Source of the DNA: Halomonas sp. CUBES01
GTDB taxonomy: Bacteria > Pseudomonadota > Gammaproteobacteria > Pseudomonadales > Halomonadaceae
Assembly (NCBI RefSeq): GCF_020991005.1
Contig: NZ_JAJLLW010000002.1
Span: forward strand, 186,001 to 250,000
Reading direction: 5' to 3'
DNA: 64,000 bases
Part shown: piece after piece, positions 48,401 through 57,940 of the stretch
How positions within the stretch are numbered: position 1 is the first letter of the stretch
Layout of the letters: each line of letters opens with the position of its first letter
Translations under genes and position numbers: made by a program
The notes under the pieces: model-generated
The model's input: only the letters and a program-made list of their open reading frames with translations
Database searches by the model: none
What the model was told of the DNA's origin: nothing

Positions 48401-51400
48401 ATTATCGACAGCCCTGACGCTCCATATCACGAATTGGAAGTGATGCCAGCAGGGGAGGTAAAAACGCAATTAATGCAAAGAAGTGGAGCGTCGGTTGCTT
48501 ATCCCTTTGAGCGAGGCTATATCGAGCTGTTCCGTGAGCAGGTACGACAGCATCCACGCCAAGTTGCCGTTCGCCACGAGGGAGAGTTGCTCACTTATGA
48601 TCAGCTAGAAGGCACCTCTAATCGCATTGCCCAGTCACTGCGGGAAGTAGGGGTGAAGAAGGATGACGTCGTGGCTCTGCATGCCGAGCGTGGCTTGGCG
48701 TTACCGAGCATGATTCTGGGTACGTTCAAGGCTGGCGGTGCGTATCTAGCGTTGGATACACGGCTTCCTGATCAGCGTATCGCCGATATGCTGTCTAGCC
48801 AGGCATCGGTTCTGGTTGCCACTGCTGAGCAAACACCGCGTCTCGAAGCTGTGCTTGCATCCATGCCCAACCCACCGCAGATGTTTGTGTTCGAAGATCT
48901 CGTCCTGGCGGAAGGGCTAGAGGGGGATATCACCGTACCGGTGCACCCAGATCAGGCTGCCTATGTCATCTATACCTCCGGTTCGACCGGTGAACCCAAG
49001 GGCGTAGTCGTTAGTCATCGTGGCATGCTCAATAACCAGTTGAGCAAGGTTCCCTACCTGGGTCTGTCGGCCAGCGATGTCATCGCCCAGACTGCAGCGC
49101 TGAGTTTCGATATCTCCGTCTGGCAAACGCTGACGGGACTGTTGTGTGGAGCCAGCATCGAGATCGTGCCTGATGAGATTGCACGCGATCCCAGTGCGTT
49201 GCTTCCTTATGTGCGCGATAACGGTGTCACAGTACTGCAAAGCGTACCTGCAGTGATACAGGGAATGTTGAATACTACCTCAGTCGACCTGCCAGCACTG
49301 CGCTGGTTGCTGCCTACGGGCGAAGCCTCAACGTATGAACTAGTGCGCCAATGGTTTGCACGCTATCCAGCGATCCCATTGGTCAATGCCTATGGCCCTG
49401 CAGAATGTGCCGATGACGTATCCCTGCACTTGCTGCGTAGCGACAATGACGAGCATGTAGCTGTGGTGCCAATCGGTAAACCGGCCGATAACACCCAGCT
49501 ATTCGTCCTAGACAACCAACTGAATCCGTTACCAACGGGGGTGAGTGGCGAGCTATATGTCGCCGGTGTTGGGGTTGGGCGGGGTTACCTGAATCAGCCG
49601 CAGCTGACGGCGGAGCGCTTCGTGCCCAACCCGTTTGCCGATGTGCCTGGGGAGCGGCTCTACCGGACAGGCGATCTGGCCCGCTACCGCACCGATGGGG
49701 CTATTGAATACATCGGACGCACCGATCAACAGGTCAAGATCCGGGGGCAGCGTCTCGAACTCGGTGAGATCGAGTCCCGGTTGGTGGAGTTCGAAGAAAT
49801 CCGTGATTCGGTAGTGGTGGCTCAGGAAGGGCCAGGAGGAGCCAGGTTAGTGGCTTATGCCGTTGCCCAGCCACATGAATCGATCGATACGGCTGAGCTA
49901 CGCGAACGTCTGGGGCAGGTATTGCCGGACTATATGGTGCCAAGTTTGGTGATGATGCTCGATGCCTTGCCACTAACGCCCAACGGCAAGGTGGATCGCA
50001 AGGCATTGCCAGAGCCGGACTTCACCAGTAGTTCGCAATACGAGCCGCCCCAAGGTAAGACGGAAGAGGCGCTGGCGGCGATTTGGAGCGAGGTGCTGGG
50101 TGTCGAGCAGGTAGGGCGTCACGACAACTTCTTTGAGCTAGGGGGACACTCTCTGTTGGCACTGAGTGTGCTTGAGCGTATGCGAGTTCGAGGGCTGGAA
50201 TCTCAAGTACGGACGTTGTTCCAGTCGCCAGAACTAGCAGCCTTTGCCAAGGCGCTGTCCATAGAGCCTGATAGGAAAAAACTGGTTGTACCGCCCAACA
50301 GGATTCCAGAGCATTGTCAGTCGATCCAGCCGGACATGCTGACACTGATCGATTTGGATACTGATGAAATCAGTCGCATAGAAGATGCAGTGCCAAGCGG
50401 AGCGATCAATATCCAGGACATCTACCCTCTGGCACCGTTGCAGGAGGGTATCCTGTTCCATCACCGATTACAGCAAGAGGGTGACACGTATGTACTCCCT
50501 TGCTTACTTGGTTTTGATAGCCAGGAACGGCTTGAGCAGTTCGTTGCTGGTTTCAATCAACTTATTGCCCGTCACGATATTCTGCGCACTGCAGTGCTCT
50601 GGGAAGGGCTTCATGAACCAGTACAAGTAGTGTATCGGCACGCCTCACTAGAGGTGGAGTGGCTAGAGCTGGAAGAACCCGATACCTCGTGCAGCGTTTC
50701 CGAACGACTAAACGCCCATGTTGATCCTGAGCATTATCGCATCGATGTACGCCAGGCGCCGATGGTGCGAGCTATTGCGGCACAAGATGCTGAGCAAGGG
50801 CGATGGCTGCTGCAATTGCCCAGCCACCACCTGGTGCTCGATCACACCACACTTGATCTGCTAGTGGACGAGATTGCCTTAATCCAGCAAGGGCGAGAAG
50901 GAGAGCTACCCAAACCGCTGCCATTCCGAAACTTCGTAGCACAGGCAAGGTTGGGAGTGAGTCAGACAGAGCATGAAGCCTTCTTTAGAGAAAAATTGGG
51001 CGATGTTGAGGAGCCTACTGCTCCATTCGGATTACTGGATGTACGTGGCGATGGCAGTGGCATTGAGGAGATTCGCCTACCACTGACAGCAGAACTGGCC
51101 CAACAAGTTCGACAGCAAGCACAGCGACATGGTGTCAGTACCGCTACCCTATTTCACTTAGCTTGGGCGCAAGTGCTGAGTAAAACGACAGGGCGGGACG
51201 ACGTGGTGTTCGGCACTCTACTATTTGGCCGTATGCAAGGTAGTGAGGGCGCCGAAAGAGCACTTGGAATGTTCATTAACACGTTACCTATTCGTATTAG
51301 ACTAGGTGCTAACAGCGTGGGCGGCTGTTTACGCCAGACCCATAGCGAGTTGGCCGAATTGTTGAACCACGAGCATGCTAGTCTCGGACTAGCACAGCGA

Positions 51401-54373
51401 TGCAGCGGAGTAGGTGGAGGATCACCACTGTTCTCAACCTTACTGAACTATCGTTATAGTGCTCTAGAGGAGAATGCAACTAGCCGGGCGTGGGAGGGGA
51501 TGAAAGCCCTGGGCAATCGGGGGCGTACTAACTACCCAATTGTGATGTCAGTAGACGACTTTGGCGAGGGGTTCCAGCTGGTGGCGCAGGTTAGCCACAA
51601 ACTCGGGGCTCAGCGGTTGTGTGATTATATGTGTGCGGCACTGGTCGGCATTGTAAATAGTCTTCAAAAGGCGCCTCAGCAATCATTGAGCGATATCAGC
51701 CTGCTAGGAAAAGACGAAAGGCAATTGTTGAACGAGTGGGGAGAGAGCTTACTCCAGCATCCCAGTGGTCAGCCAGTCCACCGAATGATTGAATGCCAAG
51801 CCATGAAGACGCCAGAGGCAATGGCATTGATCTTCTCAGAGCACCGTCTCAGCTACGGCGAGCTTAATATTCGTGCCAACCGTTTAGCGCACTATTTGAT
51901 TGGCTTGGGTGTGCGCCCTGAAACCCGGGTGGGCATTGCCGTTGAGCGTTCTATCGAGATGGTAGTAGGGCTATTGGCTGTTCTCAAAGCTGGCGGTGCA
52001 TATGTGCCGCTGGATCCTGATTACCCCACTGAACGGCTTGCTTATATTGCCGAAGACAGTGGCATCGAACTGCTCCTGACCCAACAGTTTCTTCGCGAGA
52101 TTTTGCCAGTCTCGGAAAGTCTGAGCGTTATTGAGTTGGATCAGTTGGATGTCACGCATCACGCCTCGACAAACCCTTCGGTGGCGATCCACGGCGAGCA
52201 CCTCGCCTATGTGATTTACACCTCAGGCTCCACCGGGCGACCCAAGGGCGCCGCCATCCGCCATAATGCCTTGACCAACTGCATGGTCTGGATGCAGGAG
52301 ACCTATCAGCTCAATGAGTCAGATGCTGTCTTGCATAAGGCGCCCTTCGGTTTTGACGTCTCCGTATGGGAGATTTTCTGGCCATTGAGTGCCGGAGTTC
52401 GCCTCGTGGTAGCTCAACCAGGCGATCATCGGGATCCAGAACGCATCATCGAGTTGATCCAGCGGCACGGCGTTACCACGCTCAATTTTGTGCCCTCAAT
52501 GCTCAAGGCCTTCCTGGCCTATCCCGATGTTAAGACCAATACGCGGCTCAAGCATATTATGTGTGGTGGTGAGGCCGTTCCAGCCACGCTGCAGCAGGAC
52601 GTGGCTGAGTGTCTCGAAGGTGCCAATCTGCATGATCTTTATGGTCCTACTGAAACCACTATTCATGTCACTCACTGGTGGTGCCGTGATGACGCGCACC
52701 GTCAGATCCCCATTGGGCGACCCATTAGCGGTACCCGCACCTACGTCTTGGATGGTGAACTCAGCCTGGTACCCCAGGGCGTCACGGGAGAGCTCTATAT
52801 CGGAGGGGTAAGCCTGGCCCGTGGCTATCTCAATCGCAGTGGTCTCACAGCGGAGCGTTTTGTCGCTGATCCGTTCACGGAGGGCGAGCGCCTCTACCGT
52901 ACGGGGGACCTGGTGCGCTGGCGGGAGGATGGCCAGCTTGAGTACCTGGGTCGTCTTGATCACCAAGTGAAGATCCGCGGCCTGCGTATAGAACTAGGTG
53001 AGATCGAAGCCGAGCTGTTGGCTCAACCGGAGATTCGCGAAGCGGTAGTGGTTGCACAGGAAAGTCCTAGTGGCTCGAGGCTAGTGGTCTATGTGGTGCC
53101 TCAAGCCGAAGGTGGGCTCGATACCCGCGCACTACGTGAAGCGCTGGGCCAAACTCTACCGGATTATATGGTGCCGGGCGTCGTGATTACGTTGGATGCA
53201 CTGCCGTTGAATGCCAATGGCAAGGTGGATCGTAAAGCGTTGCCCGAGCCGGATCTAGAGGAAATTCGCGAGTATGTGGCACCCTCTACCTCGGAAGCCC
53301 AGCAGCTCGCCGAGATATGGCAAGAAGTGTTGGGTGTTGAACGGGTCGGTGAGACCGACAACTTCTTCGAGTTGGGCGGGGACTCCCTGCTGAGCTTGAA
53401 AGTGATGGGGCGCGTGCAAGCACTGCGGAAACCTAGACTTAACTTCAAATTGTTCGACCTAATGCAGAAACCGACCATTGCGGATCTGCTGGGACTGAGG
53501 GGTAACAGCGAGTCGCTGCCCAAAGGGACTGTCATGCTCAACGGTGAGTGTCCCGATCAGCCGCCGCTATTCTGCATCCATGCTGTGATGGGAACGGTTT
53601 ACGACTATCAACCGTTGGCCCGACACCTGCAGGGAATATGTACGGTCTATGGACTGCCGTGCCGGATGCTAACTGATCCTGAGCATCAAGACTCGTCGCT
53701 GGAGGCAATGGCGGATGCCTATGTTGAGACAATACGCCGCATACAGCCTATGGGGCCCTATCGGCTATTGGGTTGGTCCCTTGGTGGGGCATTGGCGGCG
53801 ATGATCGCGGCACGGCTTGAAAGGGTAGGGCAAGATGTAAGCCATTTGGCTTTGATAGACCCCTATATACCTGGCGTTGGCCTCCACAGTGAGGATAGCT
53901 GGGAGAGAGATTTCGTTAACTTTGCATCGATAATACTGCCAGGCGTTGACCTTGAAACGCATGATGGTAATGAAGAGAGCGTGCAAGAACCGAGTGAGGA
54001 GAAGGTTGCCATTAAGTTGTCGAGGCTAATGGAATCATTCGATGCATATGGTCGTGAGGGCTACGCAGCTTTGGATAACGAGGAGCTTGCTCGAATATTC
54101 TGTGTGGCGAGATACTTGAAAAAGCTCTCCCTCCAAATTGATACTTTGCCAAAGTTGAGTTGCAACATAGGTTGCTGGTGGTCAGAAGAGCGTCTGCAAA
54201 AAGAACAACAAGCGTTAGCTCAACAGGTAGGGCAAGTGCCAGATCTTACTATTGAGGTTTCCGAGGGGCATTTCTCTATCGTCTCCAGTGATTCCGTGTT
54301 GCCGCAGGTGGTGGAAAAGCTGCAAGAGGAGACTCATCCATCGAGACATGTAGAGGAGAGCTCAATGGTTTGA
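42479..54373 (+). CDS. NRPS 4: C-A(Asp)-T-E-C-A-T-C-A-T-TE, terminal synthetase
   Basis: 3964 residues, three modules. Module 1: C (45-470, HHIACDGWS), A (495-1000; code D-L-T-K-I-G-H-V-G, Asp), T (GGDSILSL, ~1037), E (1085-1530; [20 protein letters not shown]), so D-Asp. Module 2: C (1550-1985, FHHILMDAW), A (2010-2500; D-I-W-Q-L-T-A-D-D, two acidic residues suggesting a basic substrate such as Dab or Orn), T (GGHSLLAL). Module 3: C (2640-3080) whose start reads [10 protein letters not shown], near the HH(I/L)xxxxGD mark of dual epimerisation/condensation domains, with HHLVLDH at the main motif; A (3100-3590; D-V-W-N-M-G-L-I-H, tentatively N-hydroxyornithine); T (GGDSLLSL); TE (3690-3950; GWSLGG, EGHFS) for release. 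It begins three bases after NRPS 3. Confidence 0.93.
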   Translation: MELDERKVAQRFAELQVDAQRSFLNKLRSSGIDFRELPIVPVSRDEQFPLSYSQRSLWLTWKLDPTSPAYNMPGVFHLQGPLDVAAFESSVNNLVTRHEVLRTIYPQSEDGEPQQEILSGWQVPVLHDDLQHHAGLEQEKELQRLIGEFSQRPFALDVEPPFRMAIYQLNTNHHAVAIVLHHIACDGWSIQLLIDELFELYEAQIQQRNAALPSLPIQFGDYAIWQRSWFEAGEMERQLDHWRQRLGDSHTPIDLPFDRPRGSLETSKAGQCHVQLSREVSQGIHQLAREHGASLYMVMLSLLKLTLHRFSGQSDIRIGSPSANRNKAETHGLIGYLLNVQVLRTLLEPSKGFTSLLDAVKETVLDAQDYKDIPFDTLVEALQPERQPGVHPLFQVKCTQQKELEREKAVGDLKVHLEELSVGDAHFDLSFDFTDSSDGIHCVFAYATALFDEQTIKRLAGALQSLAEQVLKEPNTPLASLDIPAPTSVLEGKSNAYPSENVIQLWDQAVEEHSQQLAMQDEPDHGVTYASLDAQAQRLAQALIAEGVGPEVRIAIHAERSCEYVLGILAVLKAGGAFVPLDPQLPAERLAYQLADSGACLLLSNTSCDWNGDVPVMALAFADDTPASLEHELPVIHPQQTAYVIYTSGSTGKPKGVAVSHGALANYVQGVLEALALPEDARNMAMVSTVAADLGHTVLFGALCTGRALHLISPECAFDPDAFAAYMREQQVDVLKIVPSHLRALMNAATPADVFPQERLILGGEAADWALLERIAELKPTCRVLNHYGPTETTVGILTQQADMADRGASTLPVGTPLANAQAYVLNPWLNPVPKGVAGELYLGGPGLAKGYLQRQGQTAERFVASPFHAGERLYRSGDRVRQLADGSLEFQGRVDDQVKIRGYRVEPSEIAALLRDQLDIAEAEVIARENEEGRTQLYAYVVMAAGSDVDDDALLAQLGERVPDYMVPSAMVRLEALPLTANGKLDRKALPEPVQTSSGKAFEAPQGEAEEALAAVWADVIGCEQVGRNDNFFELGGDSILSLQIVARSRKRGYKVTPKQLMEGQTIAAVAAMATPLAAAVPKQVVAPDKVAPFALLPTQRWFFEQNFAEPHHWNQSLMLEAASGVDATLLRRAIEAVVDHHGALRLHFERIDDRWQQAYGKLADDLFEHLDLSDHADPTQAITQAADAAQRSLSLARPFRAIWMALGGEHGGRLLLVAHHLVVDGVSWRVILDDLQAAYTQLSAAKALDLPPATTSLDEWARTLADYATSEALAEQRPYWESLVNEPEPSLPAQNLQGSNTVADTASLAGSLSTEATTQLLGPVHKAYRTQVDDLLLTALSSALCQWAERDSVLIELEGHGREDLFEGIDLSRSVGWFTSLYPVRLRPGNAEPGSRLKAIKEQLRQVPDKGLGYGVLRYLKEEPALVGGAYPQVTFNYLGQFDRSLQGDAAWKLAKENAGQPRAAQNERRTWIEVVAWAQDGQLRFDWHYSREIHSEAAIHALQASFQAQLEALIEHCDSGVRGATPSDFPLAGLSQAQLDDLRLDATNVEDIYPLAPMQQGLLLHTLLNPGAGMYMMQDRYRFASPIDINAFEKAWQRVVERYEVLRTGFVWQTEDMQLQVVYRQVPSPVEYIDWHGTDEDEADRRLSKLLRQELDDGFDLERPPLLKVRLIQLAENLFYVVQSFHHILMDAWCRSLLLSDFFHYYDAYRLGTRHELTQPRPYRDFIAWLQQQDVNVLRNYWQHELEGFDEVTPIPYLKPHGSLDSVATVADVFSSLSHDESVELQNVARQHQLTVNTIVQGAWALLLGRLSQVDDILFGVTVAGRPLELEGIQETVGLFINTIPLRVSAPLPQTSVLEWLHGLLAKNLEVRQYEHLPLVEIQSLGEGVQGRSLFDSLFVFENAPVDASLTGKGQDFQVAIKGNRTHTNYPLTVVVMPGDELTLQLSYDARKFEGAEVECLLSEFRQVLLQIIDSPDAPYHELEVMPAGEVKTQLMQRSGASVAYPFERGYIELFREQVRQHPRQVAVRHEGELLTYDQLEGTSNRIAQSLREVGVKKDDVVALHAERGLALPSMILGTFKAGGAYLALDTRLPDQRIADMLSSQASVLVATAEQTPRLEAVLASMPNPPQMFVFEDLVLAEGLEGDITVPVHPDQAAYVIYTSGSTGEPKGVVVSHRGMLNNQLSKVPYLGLSASDVIAQTAALSFDISVWQTLTGLLCGASIEIVPDEIARDPSALLPYVRDNGVTVLQSVPAVIQGMLNTTSVDLPALRWLLPTGEASTYELVRQWFARYPAIPLVNAYGPAECADDVSLHLLRSDNDEHVAVVPIGKPADNTQLFVLDNQLNPLPTGVSGELYVAGVGVGRGYLNQPQLTAERFVPNPFADVPGERLYRTGDLARYRTDGAIEYIGRTDQQVKIRGQRLELGEIESRLVEFEEIRDSVVVAQEGPGGARLVAYAVAQPHESIDTAELRERLGQVLPDYMVPSLVMMLDALPLTPNGKVDRKALPEPDFTSSSQYEPPQGKTEEALAAIWSEVLGVEQVGRHDNFFELGGHSLLALSVLERMRVRGLESQVRTLFQSPELAAFAKALSIEPDRKKLVVPPNRIPEHCQSIQPDMLTLIDLDTDEISRIEDAVPSGAINIQDIYPLAPLQEGILFHHRLQQEGDTYVLPCLLGFDSQERLEQFVAGFNQLIARHDILRTAVLWEGLHEPVQVVYRHASLEVEWLELEEPDTSCSVSERLNAHVDPEHYRIDVRQAPMVRAIAAQDAEQGRWLLQLPSHHLVLDHTTLDLLVDEIALIQQGREGELPKPLPFRNFVAQARLGVSQTEHEAFFREKLGDVEEPTAPFGLLDVRGDGSGIEEIRLPLTAELAQQVRQQAQRHGVSTATLFHLAWAQVLSKTTGRDDVVFGTLLFGRMQGSEGAERALGMFINTLPIRIRLGANSVGGCLRQTHSELAELLNHEHASLGLAQRCSGVGGGSPLFSTLLNYRYSALEENATSRAWEGMKALGNRGRTNYPIVMSVDDFGEGFQLVAQVSHKLGAQRLCDYMCAALVGIVNSLQKAPQQSLSDISLLGKDERQLLNEWGESLLQHPSGQPVHRMIECQAMKTPEAMALIFSEHRLSYGELNIRANRLAHYLIGLGVRPETRVGIAVERSIEMVVGLLAVLKAGGAYVPLDPDYPTERLAYIAEDSGIELLLTQQFLREILPVSESLSVIELDQLDVTHHASTNPSVAIHGEHLAYVIYTSGSTGRPKGAAIRHNALTNCMVWMQETYQLNESDAVLHKAPFGFDVSVWEIFWPLSAGVRLVVAQPGDHRDPERIIELIQRHGVTTLNFVPSMLKAFLAYPDVKTNTRLKHIMCGGEAVPATLQQDVAECLEGANLHDLYGPTETTIHVTHWWCRDDAHRQIPIGRPISGTRTYVLDGELSLVPQGVTGELYIGGVSLARGYLNRSGLTAERFVADPFTEGERLYRTGDLVRWREDGQLEYLGRLDHQVKIRGLRIELGEIEAELLAQPEIREAVVVAQESPSGSRLVVYVVPQAEGGLDTRALREALGQTLPDYMVPGVVITLDALPLNANGKVDRKALPEPDLEEIREYVAPSTSEAQQLAEIWQEVLGVERVGETDNFFELGGDSLLSLKVMGRVQALRKPRLNFKLFDLMQKPTIADLLGLRGNSESLPKGTVMLNGECPDQPPLFCIHAVMGTVYDYQPLARHLQGICTVYGLPCRMLTDPEHQDSSLEAMADAYVETIRRIQPMGPYRLLGWSLGGALAAMIAARLERVGQDVSHLALIDPYIPGVGLHSEDSWERDFVNFASIILPGVDLETHDGNEESVQEPSEEKVAIKLSRLMESFDAYGREGYAALDNEELARIFCVARYLKKLSLQIDTLPKLSCNIGCWWSEERLQKEQQALAQQVGQVPDLTIEVSEGHFSIVSSDSVLPQVVEKLQEETHPSRHVEESSMV

Positions 54374-54402
54374 GGATCTTTGGGTATTGAAAATTATGGT
54401 TG

Positions 54403-54439
54403 CTCTTCTCAGCTGTCAGTTTTGTGCGGCTGAGAAGAG
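54403..54439. terminator. Hairpin after the NRPS operon
   Basis: An 11-base perfect inverted repeat CTCTTCTCAGC / GCTGAGAAGAG with a 15-base loop, 30 bases after the last NRPS stop codon and before the convergent FhuD-like gene. There is no long T run, so it may act in both directions weakly. Confidence 0.5.
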
Positions 54440-54508
54440 TTATGGAGTAGGATGATTTCGCTAATGAGTACATTCGCAGCCTTAACCACTGCGGAAGTGG
54501 CTACACGT

Positions 54509-55420
54509 TCATTGGCGTTGAGTGGTTGAGATTGATTGGTCTGCTACCAATGCGTCGACCAAGTTGCGAGCAAATTGATATCCTGATGGTAGTGCACCAA
54601 ATATCCAGAACGGTGGAACCGATATTACAGTACCTTCCTTGATACTAGGCATATGCTGCCACAATCCATGATTTGAAAGCTGGTTCATTCTTTCATCGGA
54701 TATGCCGGGGCCTTTGACAATTACCAGCCTTGCCTCAATGTCTATGAGTTCTTCGATACCAACAACGGTAAACCCCCATCGGGTTGTCGGCTTTTCCCAA
54801 GCATTGGGAAGGTCAAGACGATCAAGTATGGCTTGGGGTAAGCTATTTTCTCCGTAAACTCTGACATGGCTATCATCTAAAGCTCGAATAATCAGGAGTG
54901 GCTCTGACCAGTCTTTTACGATATCTTTTAAAGATTCTATTTCAGTTTCTATGGTGTCTATATAGTTTTCAGCAGTATCTTGCTTTTTAATCGAAATAGA
55001 TAGTTTTCTAGTGAGGTCTGTTAATTGCTTCCAAGTATCCAAGTCGCTGTCGTAAGTTGAAACCACCTGTGTGTTGTAATTTATTGAAAGTCTCTCGTCG
55101 ATTTTGGATAAGTAGGCTTCTGACATTATAATGTCTGGGGCGAGCTCGGTGATAAGCTCAAGATTTGGTTGGGCGGGAAGCCCAATGTCAAATATACTTT
55201 CTGGAAGCGACCTGATACTACCCCATTCTTCGTATTTATTTGGTGCCCACATTCCTTGGGGATGAGCCTCAAGAGCGACCAATGTTTCGGCAACAGTCCA
55301 ACTGAGTGCTATAGATGAAGGAGGCTCTGAAGCTTGGCTAACGAAAGGAATAAGTAATGAAATATGGAAGACTACTAAAATATTCGGGTTTTTAACTATG
55401 GGAAGGCTGGAAAAGGTCAT
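54509..55420 (-). CDS. Iron-siderophore substrate-binding protein (FhuD-like), second copy
   Basis: 303 residues with a hydrophobic signal segment (NILVVFHISLLIPFVSQAS) and a FhuD/FecB-type binding fold: LSWTVAETLVALEAHPQG, QPNLELITELAPDIIMS, LLIIRALDDSHVRVYGENS, NAWEKPTTRWGFTVVGIEELIDIEA. It shares these landmarks with the 25.3-26.3 kb protein and lies, like that one, directly downstream of a TonB receptor gene. It probably carries the ferric form of the locus's own siderophore to an inner-membrane permease. Base composition here is clearly more AT-rich than in the NRPS genes, suggesting separate acquisition. Confidence 0.87.
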   Translation of the reverse strand: MTFSSLPIVKNPNILVVFHISLLIPFVSQASEPPSSIALSWTVAETLVALEAHPQGMWAPNKYEEWGSIRSLPESIFDIGLPAQPNLELITELAPDIIMSEAYLSKIDERLSINYNTQVVSTYDSDLDTWKQLTDLTRKLSISIKKQDTAENYIDTIETEIESLKDIVKDWSEPLLIIRALDDSHVRVYGENSLPQAILDRLDLPNAWEKPTTRWGFTVVGIEELIDIEARLVIVKGPGISDERMNQLSNHGLWQHMPSIKEGTVISVPPFWIFGALPSGYQFARNLVDALVADQSISTTQRQ

Positions 55421-55653
55421 TTTATAAGGCTCTTTTTAAATAAATGTTTTGCTATTGGTAGGTTTTTGAAAATTTTCTTGCGCTTATCGGAAAGGGGTGA
55501 TCTCCAAATAAAGGTGCTTTTTCTTATTTTGGATTATAAAATAAGCTTTTTGCCTTAACTATATTTTTTATTATTCATGCTACGTTTGCTATTTTTAGTG
55601 CTAAAACGCGAAGAGTTAGGCAAAAGTTACAAAGAAACTTGCTCCTTTTAAGA

Positions 55654-55688
55654 AAAACCTGCACAGGGAACAAGCCTGTGCAGGTTTT
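55654..55688 (-). terminator. Rho-independent terminator of the siderophore receptor gene
   Basis: A 14-base stem AAAACCTGCACAGG / CCTGTGCAGGTTTT with a seven-base loop, directly after the receptor stop codon. The stem ends in T residues on the minus strand. It separates the receptor from the FhuD-like gene, which must have its own promoter or rely on read-through. Confidence 0.88.
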
Positions 55689-55693
55689 AATGA

Positions 55694-57823
55694 TTAGTAC
55701 TGATAGCGCATTGTTAGCGTGAAATTGCGCGGCTCGCCATAATGATTATTTCGCGAACGGGCCCTCAATGAATCAAAGTACTTTTTATCAGTTAGGTTGT
55801 TGCCTTTAAGTGAAAAGTCGAGATGGCGATTAAAGCGGTATCCAATTAATCCTGAAAGCAATGTGTATCCGCTTTGGTCCCAACTTTGATCACCTGCCTC
55901 AACATAGATGCTACTGATATAGTTAACTCCAGCACCAATTCTCCATCCTGTGTCAGGATCGTCAGAAAATTGATATCGTGACCACAGCTTAAGGTTGTGC
56001 TCTGGGGTCTCGGTAGAAAAGTCTCTGCCTTGCTGAACTGGATCCTTTAAGTACTCGGTTAGTGTATAGGCATAGCCTGCTGATATATCTAGGCGAGGCA
56101 AAGGCTGCCCAGTAATCTCTAATTCCAACCCTTTACTTTCAACTTCCCCATCGGAAACCGAAAATCCAGGGTTTTCTATATCGGTAACGCTACGGTTCTG
56201 ATCAATAATTCGAAAAGCCGCAGCATGCCAATTTAATAAACCATTAGGTGAATTACCTTTTAGACCTAGTTCAAATTGCTCACCAGTACGTGGGTCAAGA
56301 AACTCACCATCAATATTTTGTGAACTCTGAGGCTTAAAGATATCAGTATAGCTGGCGTATGCTGAAATGTCCTTATTTATATCATAGATTAAACCTGCGT
56401 AAGGAGTAAGTTCGCCATCAATATCGAAGTTGTTAGATGAGTTTAGTCGATCCTTCACTTCCCACCAACTTACCCGACCACCTGCGACGAGTGTCGTATT
56501 TTCTAAAACGGATAGGTTTAGTTGACTGTATACTCCTGTTTCTTCTGTCTTTGAGTTAGTGGTTTGATTGATGTCAAATGTTGGTTTTGGAGTGTTAGGA
56601 TCGGGGTTAACTAAGCTACGCTGTATATTTTGAGGATTTCCGTAGCTCCAATTCACCTGTTCTTCGGTGACTTTGTAACTGGCCCCTGCCATGATGTTGT
56701 GTGTCTCACCCAGAAAAGTAAACGGGGTGGAAACCGTAGCATCCACAAAGCTGTCTTCGCGGGGAGTAATAATCCGCCATTGTGCAATATCAATAGCGTC
56801 TGTATTAGTATCTGGGAAGCTGACTCCTGCTGAGCTTTGTTGAGTATCAGTTTCTCGTTCTATGTAATTTGCGATCAGGCGCAAGTTGCCGCCATTATCT
56901 AACTGATGCTCTAGTTCAACAAAGTACCTATCAAGGTTTTCGTCTTTAATATCCCAAAGAGAACCATGATATGTAGATCGGTCAATGCTTAATAGTTCAC
57001 CATTGGAGAGTTGTGGAAGTCCAAAATTAGGTCTGGATTCACCAGATTGACTCATGATGCCAGCAGATAAAGTTGTGTTCGGAGTAAGGTCGTACTCCAA
57101 GGTGCCGTATCCTAGGGTGTGTTCGTCGTAAATATGATCAATAAAACTACCTTTATCGTCATATACTCCGACGAAGCGACCACGCAGCCTGCCTGACTCA
57201 TCAAGCGCGCCAGTGATATCGACCTCACCGCGATAAGTATCCCAGGAGCCATATGAAAGGGAAGATTGAAAACCAAAATCTTGCTTTGCGCGCTTGCGAA
57301 CTAGGTTGACGGTGCCACTAGGCTCGCCAGAACCCTGAAGAAGCCCTGAAGGGCCGCGTAATACCTCTACTCGATCTAGTACAGCAGTATCGAATATAGT
57401 GTCCGTCACACCAGCTGCCGTATCTATTGGGCTACCGTCGAGTAACAAAGTATCAATATCAAACCCGCGGGATCTGAAGATTGAAGCTGAAGGTCCAAAG
57501 CCGCTTTTCGTTATGCCTGTGGTTTGTGACATGACATCGCCAAGAGTCGTCATGTTCTGATCATTCATTCGCTCACGAGTGATAACACTGACAGATTGAG
57601 GTATTTCCTTGAGAGATTGCTCTTGTTTACCAATGGTTACTCTATTGGATGTATAAGACCCCGTATTTTCGGTAGAAGGCTCGGAGATTGCTTCGCCTAC
57701 TACCCTGACAACTGGCAAATCAGATGAATCTTGGTCTGCTTCCTGAGCAAACGCCGAAGAGCTGCACGCAGCCACAGCAATAGCCGTGGTTAGCCACCGC
57801 TTGCGGAAAATGGGTTGGTTCAC
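55694..57823 (-). CDS. TonB-dependent siderophore receptor (FhuE/FpvA-like, no signalling domain)
   Basis: 709 residues with a signal peptide (about 1-26, ending SAFAQE), a plug (about 60-185: SLKEIPQSVSVITRERM, FRSRGFDIDTLLLDGSPID, VEVLRGPSGLLQGSGEPSG) and a 22-strand barrel ending YGEPRNFTLTMRYQY. The pattern is that of hydroxamate/mixed-ligand siderophore receptors such as FhuE and FpvA. The N-terminal secretin/TonB short domain used for surface signalling is absent. GTG start with AGGAG upstream, and a Fur box about 40 bases further. It is the likely outer-membrane receptor for the cluster's product. The AT-rich composition resembles the following FhuD-like gene and not the NRPS genes. 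Confidence 0.9.
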   Translation of the reverse strand: MNQPIFRKRWLTTAIAVAACSSSAFAQEADQDSSDLPVVRVVGEAISEPSTENTGSYTSNRVTIGKQEQSLKEIPQSVSVITRERMNDQNMTTLGDVMSQTTGITKSGFGPSASIFRSRGFDIDTLLLDGSPIDTAAGVTDTIFDTAVLDRVEVLRGPSGLLQGSGEPSGTVNLVRKRAKQDFGFQSSLSYGSWDTYRGEVDITGALDESGRLRGRFVGVYDDKGSFIDHIYDEHTLGYGTLEYDLTPNTTLSAGIMSQSGESRPNFGLPQLSNGELLSIDRSTYHGSLWDIKDENLDRYFVELEHQLDNGGNLRLIANYIERETDTQQSSAGVSFPDTNTDAIDIAQWRIITPREDSFVDATVSTPFTFLGETHNIMAGASYKVTEEQVNWSYGNPQNIQRSLVNPDPNTPKPTFDINQTTNSKTEETGVYSQLNLSVLENTTLVAGGRVSWWEVKDRLNSSNNFDIDGELTPYAGLIYDINKDISAYASYTDIFKPQSSQNIDGEFLDPRTGEQFELGLKGNSPNGLLNWHAAAFRIIDQNRSVTDIENPGFSVSDGEVESKGLELEITGQPLPRLDISAGYAYTLTEYLKDPVQQGRDFSTETPEHNLKLWSRYQFSDDPDTGWRIGAGVNYISSIYVEAGDQSWDQSGYTLLSGLIGYRFNRHLDFSLKGNNLTDKKYFDSLRARSRNNHYGEPRNFTLTMRYQY

Positions 57824-57865
57824 GAATGTTCTCCTTGCGTTGAGTTTGTGTCGATATTTATGTAA

Positions 57866-57884
57866 ATACTAATTGTTATTATTT
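57866..57884 (-). promoter_or_regulatory. Fur box upstream of the siderophore receptor
   Basis: On the minus strand AAATAATAACAATTAGTAT, almost the same as the site before the sigma-factor gene. It lies about 45 bases before the GTG start. Direct Fur repression of the receptor is expected. Confidence 0.75.
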
Positions 57885-57940
57885 GTATTATGAATAGCTA
57901 TACCCCGATGTCAACACCTGGTGAACACCGGGGTTGGCCA

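Noticed and set aside
57832-57855. IS-box-like TAAAT-N16-CGC on the minus strand before the siderophore receptor
   Set aside because: The -10 part would overlap the Shine-Dalgarno, leaving no room for a leader, and CGC is not the consensus. A Fur-controlled promoter is a better explanation.
57903-57933. Imperfect hairpin CCCCGATGTCAACACC / GGTGAACACCGGGG after the ornithine monooxygenase
   Set aside because: Mismatches in the stem and no T run make it too weak to list as a terminator; it may still slow transcription.
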